Positions 52,331 through 61,275 of a stretch of DNA of 64,000 nt are shown here, one piece after another. Source of the stretch: Rhizobium sp. Root483D2 (GTDB taxonomy: Bacteria; Pseudomonadota; Alphaproteobacteria; Rhizobiales; Rhizobiaceae); contig NZ_LMFB01000018.1 of the NCBI RefSeq assembly GCF_001426685.1, positions 37,149 to 101,148 of the forward strand, in the 5' to 3' direction. The position numbers were made by a program, and so were the translations under genes. How positions within the stretch are numbered: position 1 is the first letter of the stretch; each line of letters starts with the position of its first letter. The notes beneath the pieces are model-generated. The model searched no databases. It saw only the letters and a program-made list of their open reading frames with translations, and was not told the origin of the DNA.

Positions 52331-52431
52331 GGCTGTCGGTCCTTATGGCATGGCGAAGCAAGGCGCGCGGATGCGCGCCGCTCGATCGGGGCGAAGTTGC
52401 GTTGCTTGGAAATGCGCACGTCTGGAACGGT

Positions 52432-52450
52432 ACCCTCATCGTGTGAGGGT
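52432..52450. promoter_or_regulatory. Inverted repeat upstream of the mcp gene
   Basis: ACCCTCA-TCGTG-TGAGGGT, a perfect 7-bp inverted repeat about 100 bases before the receptor start. The surrounding 52331-52601 holds no supported gene and should contain the mcp promoter, though no confident -35/-10 was seen. Confidence 0.45.
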
Positions 52451-52601
52451 CCGTCAGTTCATGCCGGGTTACCGGCGTTGCGCGAAAGCGTCATGCCCGG
52501 TCCTTACCGGTCGCGTAGCAATATCTAGGGGTTAAAACTTGAACAGATATTTAAGATTTGGCGTTTCCCGATCAGGATCGGCAAAAATATGACAAATAAA
52601 A

Positions 52602-52624
52602 ATACCCGGCTCAACGCCGGGTAT
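52602..52624 (-). terminator. Terminator of the arginase-ornithine aminotransferase operon
   Basis: ATACCCGGC and GCCGGGTAT pair over 9 bp with a 5-base loop; the minus strand continues TTTTATTTGTC. It lies about 65 bases after the rocD stop. Confidence 0.88.
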
Positions 52625-52688
52625 GGAGTGAAAATCGGGCACATTCAAAGGGTGCAGAAAGCCGCATTTTCAGGCTTTGCGCCGCCAA

Positions 52689-53894
52689 TCACTGTGCGGT
52701 GAGAACGCCGGCGAATTGTTCGACGGCCCAGTCCACCTGATCGGCCGTTATGACCAGCGGCGGAGCGATGCGGATCGTGTCACCATGGGTGTCCTTGGCA
52801 AGGATGCCGCGTTCTTTCAGCGCTTCGCAATATTTGCGGGCGCCGCCGGCTTCAGGAACCAGTTCGACGGCGAGCATCAGGCCACGGCCGCGCACCTCCT
52901 TGATGATGTTGGAGCGGATATCCTTGAGGCCCGCCTGGAAACGATCCCCCATGCGGGCGGAGTTGCCGATCATGTCTTCGTCCGTCAATGCTTTCAGCGA
53001 GGCGCGGGCAATGGCGCAAGCCAGCGGATTGCCGCCGAAGGTCGAGCCATGCTGGCCGGGCTTCAGGACGCCCAGAACCTCGGAATTGGAGAGCACGGCC
53101 GAGACCGGATAAAAGCCGCCCGAGAGCGCCTTGCCGATCAGGGTCACGTCGGCTTCGATGCCCTCGTGTTCTTCGGCAAGCAGCTTGCCGGTGCGGCCAA
53201 GGCCGGTCTGGATCTCATCAAGGATCAGGGTAATGCCGTGCTTGGAGCAAAGCGCGCGCACTTCCGGGAAATAGCCCTGCGGCGGGATCATCACGCCGGC
53301 TTCGCCCTGGATCGGCTCGATCAGGAAGGCCACGGTGTTTTCATTGATAGCAGCGCGGAAGGCTTCGATATCGCCGAACGGAACGGTCTTGAAGCCGGGT
53401 GCGAACGGGCCGAAGCCCGAGCGGGCGTCCGGGTCGGTGGAGAAGCCCACAATGCCCATGGTGCGGCCATGGAAATTGTTGGAGCAGACGATGATCTCGG
53501 CCTTGTTCTCTGCAACGCCCTTGACCTCGTAACCCCATTTACGCACCGCCTTGACGGCGGTTTCGACGGCTTCGGCACCGGAATTCATCGGCAGGATCTT
53601 GTGGCTACCGGTCAGGGCTGCCAGTTCCTCGTAGAAATGCGCGAGCTGGTCGTTGCGGAAGGCGCGCGAGGTGAGCGTCAGCTTGCCTGCCTGCTCGACC
53701 ATCGCGGCAAGGATCTTCGGGTGGCAATGGCCCTGATTGACGGCAGAATAGGCCGACAGGCAGTCGAGGTAACGATTGCCGTCGAGGTCCCAGACATAAA
53801 CGCCTTCGCCGCGCGACAGGACGACGTCGATCGGTTTGTAGTTATGTGCGCCCAGCCGGTATTCGGTTTCGATCAGTGCGTTGGTCGTGTTCAT
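52689..53894 (-). CDS. rocD: Ornithine aminotransferase
   Basis: 401 residues, class III PLP aminotransferase. The PLP lysine is Lys255 in [12 protein letters not shown] and the PLP-ring Asp is in LILDEIQTG (Asp226). The length and the motif [15 protein letters not shown] fit ornithine delta-aminotransferase, which converts ornithine and 2-oxoglutarate to glutamate-5-semialdehyde and glutamate. The gene starts 24 bases after the arginase stop, so the two act in sequence in arginine breakdown. Confidence 0.94.
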   Translation of the reverse strand: MNTTNALIETEYRLGAHNYKPIDVVLSRGEGVYVWDLDGNRYLDCLSAYSAVNQGHCHPKILAAMVEQAGKLTLTSRAFRNDQLAHFYEELAALTGSHKILPMNSGAEAVETAVKAVRKWGYEVKGVAENKAEIIVCSNNFHGRTMGIVGFSTDPDARSGFGPFAPGFKTVPFGDIEAFRAAINENTVAFLIEPIQGEAGVMIPPQGYFPEVRALCSKHGITLILDEIQTGLGRTGKLLAEEHEGIEADVTLIGKALSGGFYPVSAVLSNSEVLGVLKPGQHGSTFGGNPLACAIARASLKALTDEDMIGNSARMGDRFQAGLKDIRSNIIKEVRGRGLMLAVELVPEAGGARKYCEALKERGILAKDTHGDTIRIAPPLVITADQVDWAVEQFAGVLTAQ

Positions 53895-53918
53895 GGTTCC
53901 TCCGGTCGTTTGTTTGGG

Positions 53919-54854
53919 TCAGGCGCTACGGGTCGGGCGATCAAGGATGCGGCGGCCGAACAGGCTGGCTGTCAGCTCGACGAGGATGCGGGCGCTCTTG
54001 CCCCGGTCGTCGAGAAAGGGGTTGAGCTCGACCAGGTCCAGCGAGGAGACGAGGCCGCTGTCGCAGAGCATTTCCATGATCAGATGCGCTTCGCGGAAGG
54101 TCGCGCCGCCGGGAACCGTTGTGCCAACGCCGGGTGCCAGTTCGGGATCGAGAAAATCGACGTCGAGGCTGACATGCAGCAGGCCATTGGCGGCTTTGAT
54201 CGTGGCGATGATCTCGTGCATGATATGGGCCATGCCGGTCTCGTCGATGGCGCGCATGTCATAGACATTGACGCCATGCGCGGCGATTTCCTCGCGTTCG
54301 CGGTCATCGACCGAGCGGATACCGACCTGAAAGACGTTCTTCGGATCAACCATCGGCCGGTCCTTGTCGAGGATCGGCGTGAATTCGGCCTGGCCGCAGA
54401 AGAAAGCCACCGGCATGCCATGCATGTTGCCGGACGGCGATGTTGCGGGCGAATTGAAATCGGCATGGGCATCGAGCCAGAGGACGAAGAGCGGACGGCC
54501 CTGCTCCTTGGCATAGCGCGCCATGCCGGAGACCGAGCCCATCGACAGGGCATGATCGCCGCCGAGGATCACCGGGAATTTGCCGGCGCGGGCAGCCTGA
54601 TGCACCGATTCGTCGAGCGCGCGGGTGATGGCCGCGACGATCTGCAGATTGTTGGCCTTCGGATGATTGGGCAGGTCGCGGGCAGGAAGCGGCCTCAGGT
54701 CGCCTTCGTCGGTCACGTTGTGGCCAAGGCCGGCCAGGATGGTGTCGAGACCGGCAATGCGCAGGGCCGCCGGACCCATGGCCGCACCGCGGCGGCCGGA
54801 GCCTTCTTCGAGTGGCGCGCCGATAAGCACAATGTTCTTGTTGGATTCAGCCAT
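53919..54854 (-). CDS. Arginase
   Basis: 311 residues of the ureohydrolase family. The manganese ligands are in GGDHALS (98-104), DAHADFN (128-134) and SLDVDFLDP (Asp231, Asp233). The pattern SGNMHGMP fits arginase rather than agmatinase. It splits arginine to ornithine and urea. GGGGAAG precedes the ATG. First gene of the operon with rocD; divergent from an Lrp/AsnC gene that probably controls it. Confidence 0.93.
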   Translation of the reverse strand: MAESNKNIVLIGAPLEEGSGRRGAAMGPAALRIAGLDTILAGLGHNVTDEGDLRPLPARDLPNHPKANNLQIVAAITRALDESVHQAARAGKFPVILGGDHALSMGSVSGMARYAKEQGRPLFVLWLDAHADFNSPATSPSGNMHGMPVAFFCGQAEFTPILDKDRPMVDPKNVFQVGIRSVDDREREEIAAHGVNVYDMRAIDETGMAHIMHEIIATIKAANGLLHVSLDVDFLDPELAPGVGTTVPGGATFREAHLIMEMLCDSGLVSSLDLVELNPFLDDRGKSARILVELTASLFGRRILDRPTRSA

Positions 54855-54923
54855 GATCTTCCCCGCAAGTTCGCGTGATGCCGGTTTGCCCGGTTTGTGC
54901 GCGGATTATACGGGTTTGTTCGT

Positions 54924-54963
54924 TGGCAAATAGATGGAAAACTGGCAAATAGGCAGCTATAAT
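54924..54963. promoter_or_regulatory. Direct repeats and -10 element between arginase and Lrp genes
   Basis: TGGCAAATAG occurs twice, at 54924-54933 and 54943-54952, 19 bp apart. TATAAT at 54958-54963 faces the regulator gene and ATTATA at 54905-54910 (TATAAT on the minus strand) faces arginase; neither has a good -35. The repeats are candidate Lrp-type binding sites. Confidence 0.5.
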
Positions 54964-54983
54964 TGACAGTATGAGAAGTGCGG

Positions 54984-55436
54984 ATGGACAGAATGATAAG
55001 TCTTGATGATCTCGATCATTCCCTGATCAGTGCGCTGCGTCACAATGCCCGCACGCCGGTTTCCGCCCTTGCCGCGACAACCGGCGCATCACGCGCGACG
55101 GTCGCTGCCCGCATCGACCGGCTGGTGGCGTCCGGCACTATTGCCGCATTCACTATCCGGACCGGGGCGGAGCTTTCCGGCAGCGGCGTGCGCGCTATCG
55201 TCATGATCGAAATCCACGGCAAGATGGCCGACCGTGTCGCCATGCAGCTGCGCGGCCTGCCGCAGGTGCGGGCGCTTCACTCGACCAATGGCCGGTGGGA
55301 TTTCATTGCGGAGCTGGAGGACAAGGATCTTGCGACTTTCGACGAGACATTGCGCCTCATCCGGCTGATCGACGGGATCAACCTGACGGAGACGAACATC
55401 CTCTTGAAGACCAGCAAGATTTCAGCGGCGGTTTAA
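54984..55436 (+). CDS. Lrp/AsnC family regulator, likely of arginine catabolism
   Basis: 150 residues from ATG 54984, with AGAAG upstream; in-frame GTG 54978 and ATG 54993 are alternatives. Helix-turn-helix at about 22-45 (SALAATTGASRATVAARIDRL) and a C-terminal RAM domain. Divergent from arginase and rocD, the standard place for an arginine- or ornithine-responsive activator. It is convergent with tamB, with 29 bases between stops and no clear terminator. Confidence 0.86.
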   Translation: MDRMISLDDLDHSLISALRHNARTPVSALAATTGASRATVAARIDRLVASGTIAAFTIRTGAELSGSGVRAIVMIEIHGKMADRVAMQLRGLPQVRALHSTNGRWDFIAELEDKDLATFDETLRLIRLIDGINLTETNILLKTSKISAAV

Positions 55437-55465
55437 TCCAGGACGGTATCGAGCGGCTTCGCCGC

Positions 55466-58400
55466 TCAATATTCCTTCTCATAGAAGATACCGCCGCCAG
55501 CGCCGCTGGCGCCAGCTTCGCCGCGCAGCTTGACGCCCCGGCCGACATCGAGATTGATGATCGCCTTGCCGCCACCGGCCTCGGCGCCCGATTGCAGTTC
55601 GAGATAGGTCCGGTCGTTGAGATACTTTCCGGCCGTCACCGTGGCCCCGCCGGTCGCGTCCGTCGAAACGTCGAGATCATCCACACCCAGCTTGTTGCGC
55701 AGCCCGCTCAAGAGCGAGTTGGAGCCACCGCCGGCCAGTTCGCTCACCGCGCTGGCGAGCTGCGCGATCTGCAGGGCCGACAGATTGGACAGCGACCGGT
55801 TGAAGATCAGCTGCGCCAGGATTTCGTCCTGCGGCAAGGCAGGCGACGAGGAGAACGTGATGGCCGGGTTGTTGGCCGGGCCGGCGACGTTGACGGTGAC
55901 TGTCGTTGATCCGGCGGTGGAAGTAGCGTCGAGATCGAGCGTGGGCACCAGATTGCCGCCGAAGCTGATCGTGCCATCGGCAAAGGTGAGACGCTTGCCG
56001 AGAATTTCCAGCCGGCCGCGCCGCATTTCGAAAGCGCCGGAAACGGCGGGTTCGGCTGCGGTGCCGCGAATGGTCAGGTCGCCGCCGAGTTCGGCATCGA
56101 TACCGCGTCCGCGCACGAACAGTTTGCTTGGCGCGCTGACGGCCAGATCGAAAGCAATGCCGCCGCTCTTGGTGCTGCCGCCGCTGCCCGTATCCTTGCG
56201 GACGTCCGCTTCCATCTGCCTTACCTTGGCAGGCGCGTTCTTGTGCTTGATGTCGATCTCCGACAGCGACGCGGGAAGCTTTTCGGGAATGGTGATCGCG
56301 GCCTTGCTGATCGTCACCTTGCCGCCCAGCACCGGCGTTGCGGTCAAGGAACCCGTCAGCGTCAACGCACCATCAACGCTGGCTGTAAACAGGCTGCCAT
56401 CGACATAGGTTGCCTTGGCCAGGCGGATGGAAAGATTGGCCGGAAAGCCGGACCCTGGGGCGATGCCGACCGTTCCGGTGACATCGAGCGTGCCGCCGCT
56501 GGCGAGCTTGCCGGAAAGCTTCTGGATATTTGCCTGCCTGCCATCGAGCGCAACATTGGCGGTCAGATCGGTGATCGCCACATTATGCCGGACATCGACG
56601 AAGCGTGCGCCTGATGTGGAGATCGTGCCGGTAACCTGCGGTGCGGTGGCGGCACCCGTGATGGACAGATCGACATTGGCTCCGCCGGTCAGGGTAAAGC
56701 CCTGTGCGGCCAGGAGGTCTGCGGCAAGGCCGAAGGGCAGATTGCCGGAGGCCTTGATGTCGAGCGGCATATTGCCGGTGATGCCGACCTTGCCGCCGGC
56801 TTTGAAGGCGAGGCCGCCGGCGCCATTCAGCGTGGTGTCGAGCGTCACGACATTGTTGGCAAACTGGCCTTTCGCTGCGATATCGAGCGCGCCGACGCCG
56901 GCGGATTTCGCCTGCGCGATTGCGGCATTTGCCCAGCGCAGATCATAGGCGACGACGGGTGCTGCCGATGTTCCGGTGACATCGACCTTGCCGCTGATGG
57001 CGCCATCGGCCCCGAGCGACGGCACGAATGTGTTGGCGAGGCTTGCGGGCAAGGCATTGAGGTTGACGTCGAGATCGAGCTTTTCTCCGGCCGCGCCGGT
57101 GACAGCGACCGTACCTCCGGAGGCGCCGATCGTCAGCTTCTGCAGGCTGACCCTGCCGTTCTCGATGGTGATCGTCGTTGGCGCCGACAGTTTGACCGGG
57201 ATTTTTCGTGGCGTCGCGGTAAAGGACGCCAGATTGACGGTCGTCTTGCCGTTCACCGTCTGGATATCGGCCCGTAGGTTGAGCGGCGCACCGTCATACC
57301 GGCCGTCGAGCGTCACGTCGGTCTTGCCGGCCTGCTGGGTGAAGTCGAGCTTCAGGCCGTTGACGCGGTTTTGACCCTGCGCAAAGGCCTCGACCGAGAG
57401 ATTGCCCTTGATCGCCAGAGCCTTGAGGTCGGCGATCGTGATGTCTGCGACGGGCTTTGTGATAACGAGATCGCCGCGCCTGATGCCCGAACCGCTGGCT
57501 TTCAGCGCAATCGAGGTCTTGCCGCCGTCGCTGTTGATTGACGCCGATCCGGCCAGATCGCCGGAGGCCTTTTCGCCCGCCATGGCGGCCAGCAGGCCGA
57601 CATCGGGGAATGTGAAGTCGATATTGCCCTGCGGCAGGAAATCGGTGGTGAACTGGATCTTGCCGTTCAGCCTGTTGTCGCCGATCTGCACCTGCAGAAC
57701 CGGAAGGCTGGTGCGGCCATTCTCGGAGACGAGCTCGGCATTGACGTTGATCGCCTGGCCGCCCAGCGCGCCGGTGGCCTTGATCTTTGCCTGCGGATTG
57801 TCCGGGTTGGCGGTCGCATCGGCGGTGAGCTGAAGGTCGCTCAGGGTGCGCCCGGCCAGCGTCGCGCCGCTGGAGGTGACTTCGGCCTTGATGGCGAGAT
57901 TGTCGAGCGGGCCGGTGGCATCGACCTTGAGATCGGCAATGCCGCTTGCATCCGCCAGTACCTTGCCGAGATCCGGCAGGGTGCCGGTCAAAGCGGCCGT
58001 AAGAGCGCCATCCTTGAGGCCGACGGAGCCGGCGACCTGGATCGTACCGGAACCGACGGCCAGCCTGCTGACATCCACTGCACCATCCGCACCGGTGGTC
58101 ACCATGCCGGACAATGTGATTGGGGTGTCGAACTTGGTGGAAACGGATGTGGGAAGGCCGGCCGGGAGAATGGAGAGGTTGAACCCGGCATTCAGCGACT
58201 TTGCAGCAATCTCGTACGCGCCGTTGACCGTGCCGCCAAGATGGTTGCTGTCGATGGTAACGGGATCAAAGCCGATCCGGTTCGGAGACACATCGAGAAC
58301 GGTTTCGACCTTCAACGGCCCTTTCACCAGACGGTCGAGATCGGCGCTCGTCAGTTGCGTATTGCCGGTCTCGATGCGGGTGTTGATCAGGCCGGTCTGG

Positions 58401-61177
58401 GTCGACAAGTTGAAGGCATCGCTGCGAGCCGTCAGCCTGATCGCTTCGAGGCGGCCTTGCGGCAGGGCGAGCTGGCCGATATCGGCGCGGACGTCGAGCA
58501 CGGCGGACTGCATTGTGCCGGTGATCGATGCGGTGCCGGTATCGAGCACGACATGCGCCTCGCCGTTTTCCAGCGGCAGGCGTGCGTCGATGCCGGCGAG
58601 TGCCGCGGTGATATCGAGCTTTTCACCGGCGCTGCCGTTCAGGGTCACCGTGCCGCCGGATGCGGCGATCGCCAGTTCCTGCAGATTGACCGCGCCGTTT
58701 TCGATCGTGATCGTCGTTGGTGCTGCCAGTTGCAGCGGGATCTTCTTCGGTGCTGCGGCAAACGACTGGAGATTGATCGTCGTCTTGCCGCCAGCGCTTT
58801 CAAGGTCGCCGCGCGCTGTCAGGGGCGCTGCGTCATAGGTGCCGTCGAGGGCGAAGTTCGTCTTTGGCCCCTGTTGCTCGAAGCCGAGCTTGAGCCCGGC
58901 AAGACGCGTGTCGCCCTGGCTGATCTCTTCGACGGTGACCGCGCCCTTGATCGCCAGCGCCTTCAGATCGGCGATGGCAATGTCGGCTGCGGGTTTGCTG
59001 ATGACGAGATCGCCCCGCCTGATGCCCGACCCGTTGGCCTTGACGGCAACCGAGGTGACACCGTTGTCGGACGTGATGCTGGCCGTGCCCGCAAGGTCTC
59101 CGGACGCGGTCTGGCCGGCCATGGCGGCAAGCAATCCGAGGTCGGGGAAGTTGAAGGTGAGCGCGCCATTCGGCTGGAAATCCGCCGTCAGGTCGAGCGC
59201 CCCCGTCAGCGTGTTCTGGCCGATTGTCGCTTCGATCGAGGGAAGGCTGGTCGCACCTTTGGCAGACGCGATTTCGGCCTTGGCGTTGATGGCCTGTCCA
59301 TCCAGGGCGCCGGTGGCGGTCACTGTCGCATTCGGGCCGTTCTGGCCGACTGTCGCGTCGGCGTTGATTGCCAGATCGTTGAGCGTGCGCCCGGCAAGCG
59401 TTGCGCCGTTCGCCGTTACCTCGGCCTTGATCGCCAAAGCATCGAGCGGGCCGCTGACATCCGCCTTGAAATTGGCCGCACCCTTGGCGTCTGCGAGGAA
59501 CCTGCCGATTTCCGGGACGACGCCGCTGATGGCCGCTGTCAGGTTTCCGGTTTCGAGTGCCGCCGAGCCCGTCGCCTCCACGGTTCCGGACTTCAGCGCG
59601 AGATCGCTCACCGTGACATTGCCATTCGCCCCGGTGCCGAGATTGCCGGTCAGCGCAATGGTCGTATCGAATTTTGCCGCAAGCGCCGGGGGCAGGACAG
59701 CAGGAAGGGCGAAGAGCTTGAAGCCGGTGGCAAATGTGTTTTCGGCGATGGTGTAGGAGCCGGTGAGCGTTCCGCCAATACTGGCGCTTTCCAGCGTCAG
59801 CGGATCGAAAGAAACGGTTTCGGGGGTGACCGACAAAGTGCCATCGATTTTCACGGGGCCTTTGACCAGGCGGTCGATATCGGCGCTGACGAAGCGTGTG
59901 GCGCCCGTCTCGATGGCTGTCTTCAAGGGGCCGGTTTTGGTCGAGAGATTGAAGCCGTCGCTGAAGGCATGCAGCTTGATCGCCTCGATCTCGCCCTGCG
60001 GCAGCGTTGCCTTGCCGATATCGGCGCCGATGTCGAGGACGGCGGCCTGAGCTTCGCCGATCAGCGAAACGCTGGCATTGTTGATCGAGAGCTGCGCCTC
60101 GCCCTTGGCCAGCGGCAGGCGGAAGTCGATCGGGCCATTGGTCCCGGTCAGACTTGCCTGCAGGTCGTTTTGACCGGCTGTGCTATAAGTGCCGGATGCG
60201 GCAAATGTCAGCGCGGCGGTGGAGAATTTGCCTCTGTTGATGCGCATGGTCGTGCCATCGAACGCTGCCGACAAATCGATGTCGGTCGTGCCTTGAAACA
60301 GCGGCCGGAAGGCGGGCGGCAGGAGATCGCTGAACGTGCCGCCGCCCTTCAGCGACAGGGTGCGGAATCCATCCGGAGCCAGCGTGTGCTCGCCGTCCAC
60401 CTTCAGCACTTCATTGCCATCTAGGGCTGCGGTTGCCGTGCCTGTCCATTTCGTCAGCGGACCATCGCCGGTGACGGAAATGCTGACCGCCGGTTCGCCC
60501 GGCAGGCGCATGGCCTTTGCCAGCAATCCGCCCTTCGGTTCGTTGATCGTGGTTTCGAGCTTCAGCTCGTTGGCGGCCGGATTGAAGACGATATCGGCAA
60601 TCGCCTTGGCGTCCGGCCGGTCGCGCTGCGCAACCGCAAGGGCTGCGGCAATGCTGGCATTGGTCGCATTCAGCTTACCTTGCGCATTCAGGAACTGATC
60701 GACGCCGGCAATATCCTTGCCGATGATGATTTCTTCCAGATCGAAGGCATCGATCTTGACCTCGAGCGGCAGGGCGAAAGATTGGCGGACTTCCCTGGTT
60801 TCCTGCGAGGGGATCGGCAGCCGTTCAAGGCGCACGGATCCTGCCGATACGTTTGCCGCATCAAAGCGCTTGGAGAACAGGGCTGTCGGCGACCAGTCGA
60901 TCTTGACTTCGCGGATTTCCGCATAGACGCCCTTGCTGTCGAACAGGGTCACGCTGGAAGCGGTGAAATCACCGGTCAGGAGTGCGCTCGGGTCGTTGAT
61001 GCGAACGATCTGGTCCGGGGTCGAGGCATATTTCTCGATCATCGCGGCGACAAAACGCGCGCCGGGCGCGGTAAAACCTGCGAATAGGACCAGAAGCACG
61101 AGGGCGATCAGGGCAAAGCCTGCGCCATAAGCCAGCCAGCGCGACGCGATTTTCAGAAAACGGAGCAAACGATTCAT
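55466..61177 (-). CDS. tamB: Translocation and assembly module protein TamB
   Basis: 1903 residues. An N-terminal signal anchor (about 12-35) is followed by a very long beta-rich repeat region and the C-terminal TamB domain (about 1550-1903), ending in an aromatic-rich strand (GGIFYEKEY) that contacts the Omp85 partner. TamB bridges inner and outer membrane and helps outer-membrane protein insertion or lipid transport. Residues about 353-865 and 866-1378 are a tandem duplication with an exact 513-residue period. Follows tamA by 98 bases on the same strand. Intact and in frame. Confidence 0.93.
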   Translation of the reverse strand: MNRLLRFLKIASRWLAYGAGFALIALVLLVLFAGFTAPGARFVAAMIEKYASTPDQIVRINDPSALLTGDFTASSVTLFDSKGVYAEIREVKIDWSPTALFSKRFDAANVSAGSVRLERLPIPSQETREVRQSFALPLEVKIDAFDLEEIIIGKDIAGVDQFLNAQGKLNATNASIAAALAVAQRDRPDAKAIADIVFNPAANELKLETTINEPKGGLLAKAMRLPGEPAVSISVTGDGPLTKWTGTATAALDGNEVLKVDGEHTLAPDGFRTLSLKGGGTFSDLLPPAFRPLFQGTTDIDLSAAFDGTTMRINRGKFSTAALTFAASGTYSTAGQNDLQASLTGTNGPIDFRLPLAKGEAQLSINNASVSLIGEAQAAVLDIGADIGKATLPQGEIEAIKLHAFSDGFNLSTKTGPLKTAIETGATRFVSADIDRLVKGPVKIDGTLSVTPETVSFDPLTLESASIGGTLTGSYTIAENTFATGFKLFALPAVLPPALAAKFDTTIALTGNLGTGANGNVTVSDLALKSGTVEATGSAALETGNLTAAISGVVPEIGRFLADAKGAANFKADVSGPLDALAIKAEVTANGATLAGRTLNDLAINADATVGQNGPNATVTATGALDGQAINAKAEIASAKGATSLPSIEATIGQNTLTGALDLTADFQPNGALTFNFPDLGLLAAMAGQTASGDLAGTASITSDNGVTSVAVKANGSGIRRGDLVISKPAADIAIADLKALAIKGAVTVEEISQGDTRLAGLKLGFEQQGPKTNFALDGTYDAAPLTARGDLESAGGKTTINLQSFAAAPKKIPLQLAAPTTITIENGAVNLQELAIAASGGTVTLNGSAGEKLDITAALAGIDARLPLENGEAHVVLDTGTASITGTMQSAVLDVRADIGQLALPQGRLEAIRLTARSDAFNLSTQTGLINTRIETGNTQLTSADLDRLVKGPLKVETVLDVSPNRIGFDPVTIDSNHLGGTVNGAYEIAAKSLNAGFNLSILPAGLPTSVSTKFDTPITLSGMVTTGADGAVDVSRLAVGSGTIQVAGSVGLKDGALTAALTGTLPDLGKVLADASGIADLKVDATGPLDNLAIKAEVTSSGATLAGRTLSDLQLTADATANPDNPQAKIKATGALGGQAINVNAELVSENGRTSLPVLQVQIGDNRLNGKIQFTTDFLPQGNIDFTFPDVGLLAAMAGEKASGDLAGSASINSDGGKTSIALKASGSGIRRGDLVITKPVADITIADLKALAIKGNLSVEAFAQGQNRVNGLKLDFTQQAGKTDVTLDGRYDGAPLNLRADIQTVNGKTTVNLASFTATPRKIPVKLSAPTTITIENGRVSLQKLTIGASGGTVAVTGAAGEKLDLDVNLNALPASLANTFVPSLGADGAISGKVDVTGTSAAPVVAYDLRWANAAIAQAKSAGVGALDIAAKGQFANNVVTLDTTLNGAGGLAFKAGGKVGITGNMPLDIKASGNLPFGLAADLLAAQGFTLTGGANVDLSITGAATAPQVTGTISTSGARFVDVRHNVAITDLTANVALDGRQANIQKLSGKLASGGTLDVTGTVGIAPGSGFPANLSIRLAKATYVDGSLFTASVDGALTLTGSLTATPVLGGKVTISKAAITIPEKLPASLSEIDIKHKNAPAKVRQMEADVRKDTGSGGSTKSGGIAFDLAVSAPSKLFVRGRGIDAELGGDLTIRGTAAEPAVSGAFEMRRGRLEILGKRLTFADGTISFGGNLVPTLDLDATSTAGSTTVTVNVAGPANNPAITFSSSPALPQDEILAQLIFNRSLSNLSALQIAQLASAVSELAGGGSNSLLSGLRNKLGVDDLDVSTDATGGATVTAGKYLNDRTYLELQSGAEAGGGKAIINLDVGRGVKLRGEAGASGAGGGIFYEKEY
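57044..60121 (-). repeat. Tandem internal duplication within tamB (two 1539-base units)
   Basis: Unit 1 is about 58583-60121 and unit 2 about 57044-58582. Landmark pairs RLPLAKGE/RLPLENGE, GATLAGRTL, GIRRGDLVI and TTITIENG each recur after 513 residues, so there is no net insertion or deletion between copies even though residues have diverged. Confidence 0.85.
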
Positions 61178-61275
61178 TGTTCATCCATAGCGCAAGTCGC
61201 GTTGCGGTGAAATTGCGGTTCCCCAAAACCGGCGCTTTGCATCCGGAATCAGGCCGTGGTGACTGCCTCAGGCAA

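Noticed and set aside
57846-60424. Long plus-strand frames over tamB
   Set aside because: Low-complexity shadow frames of the repeat-rich tamB gene.
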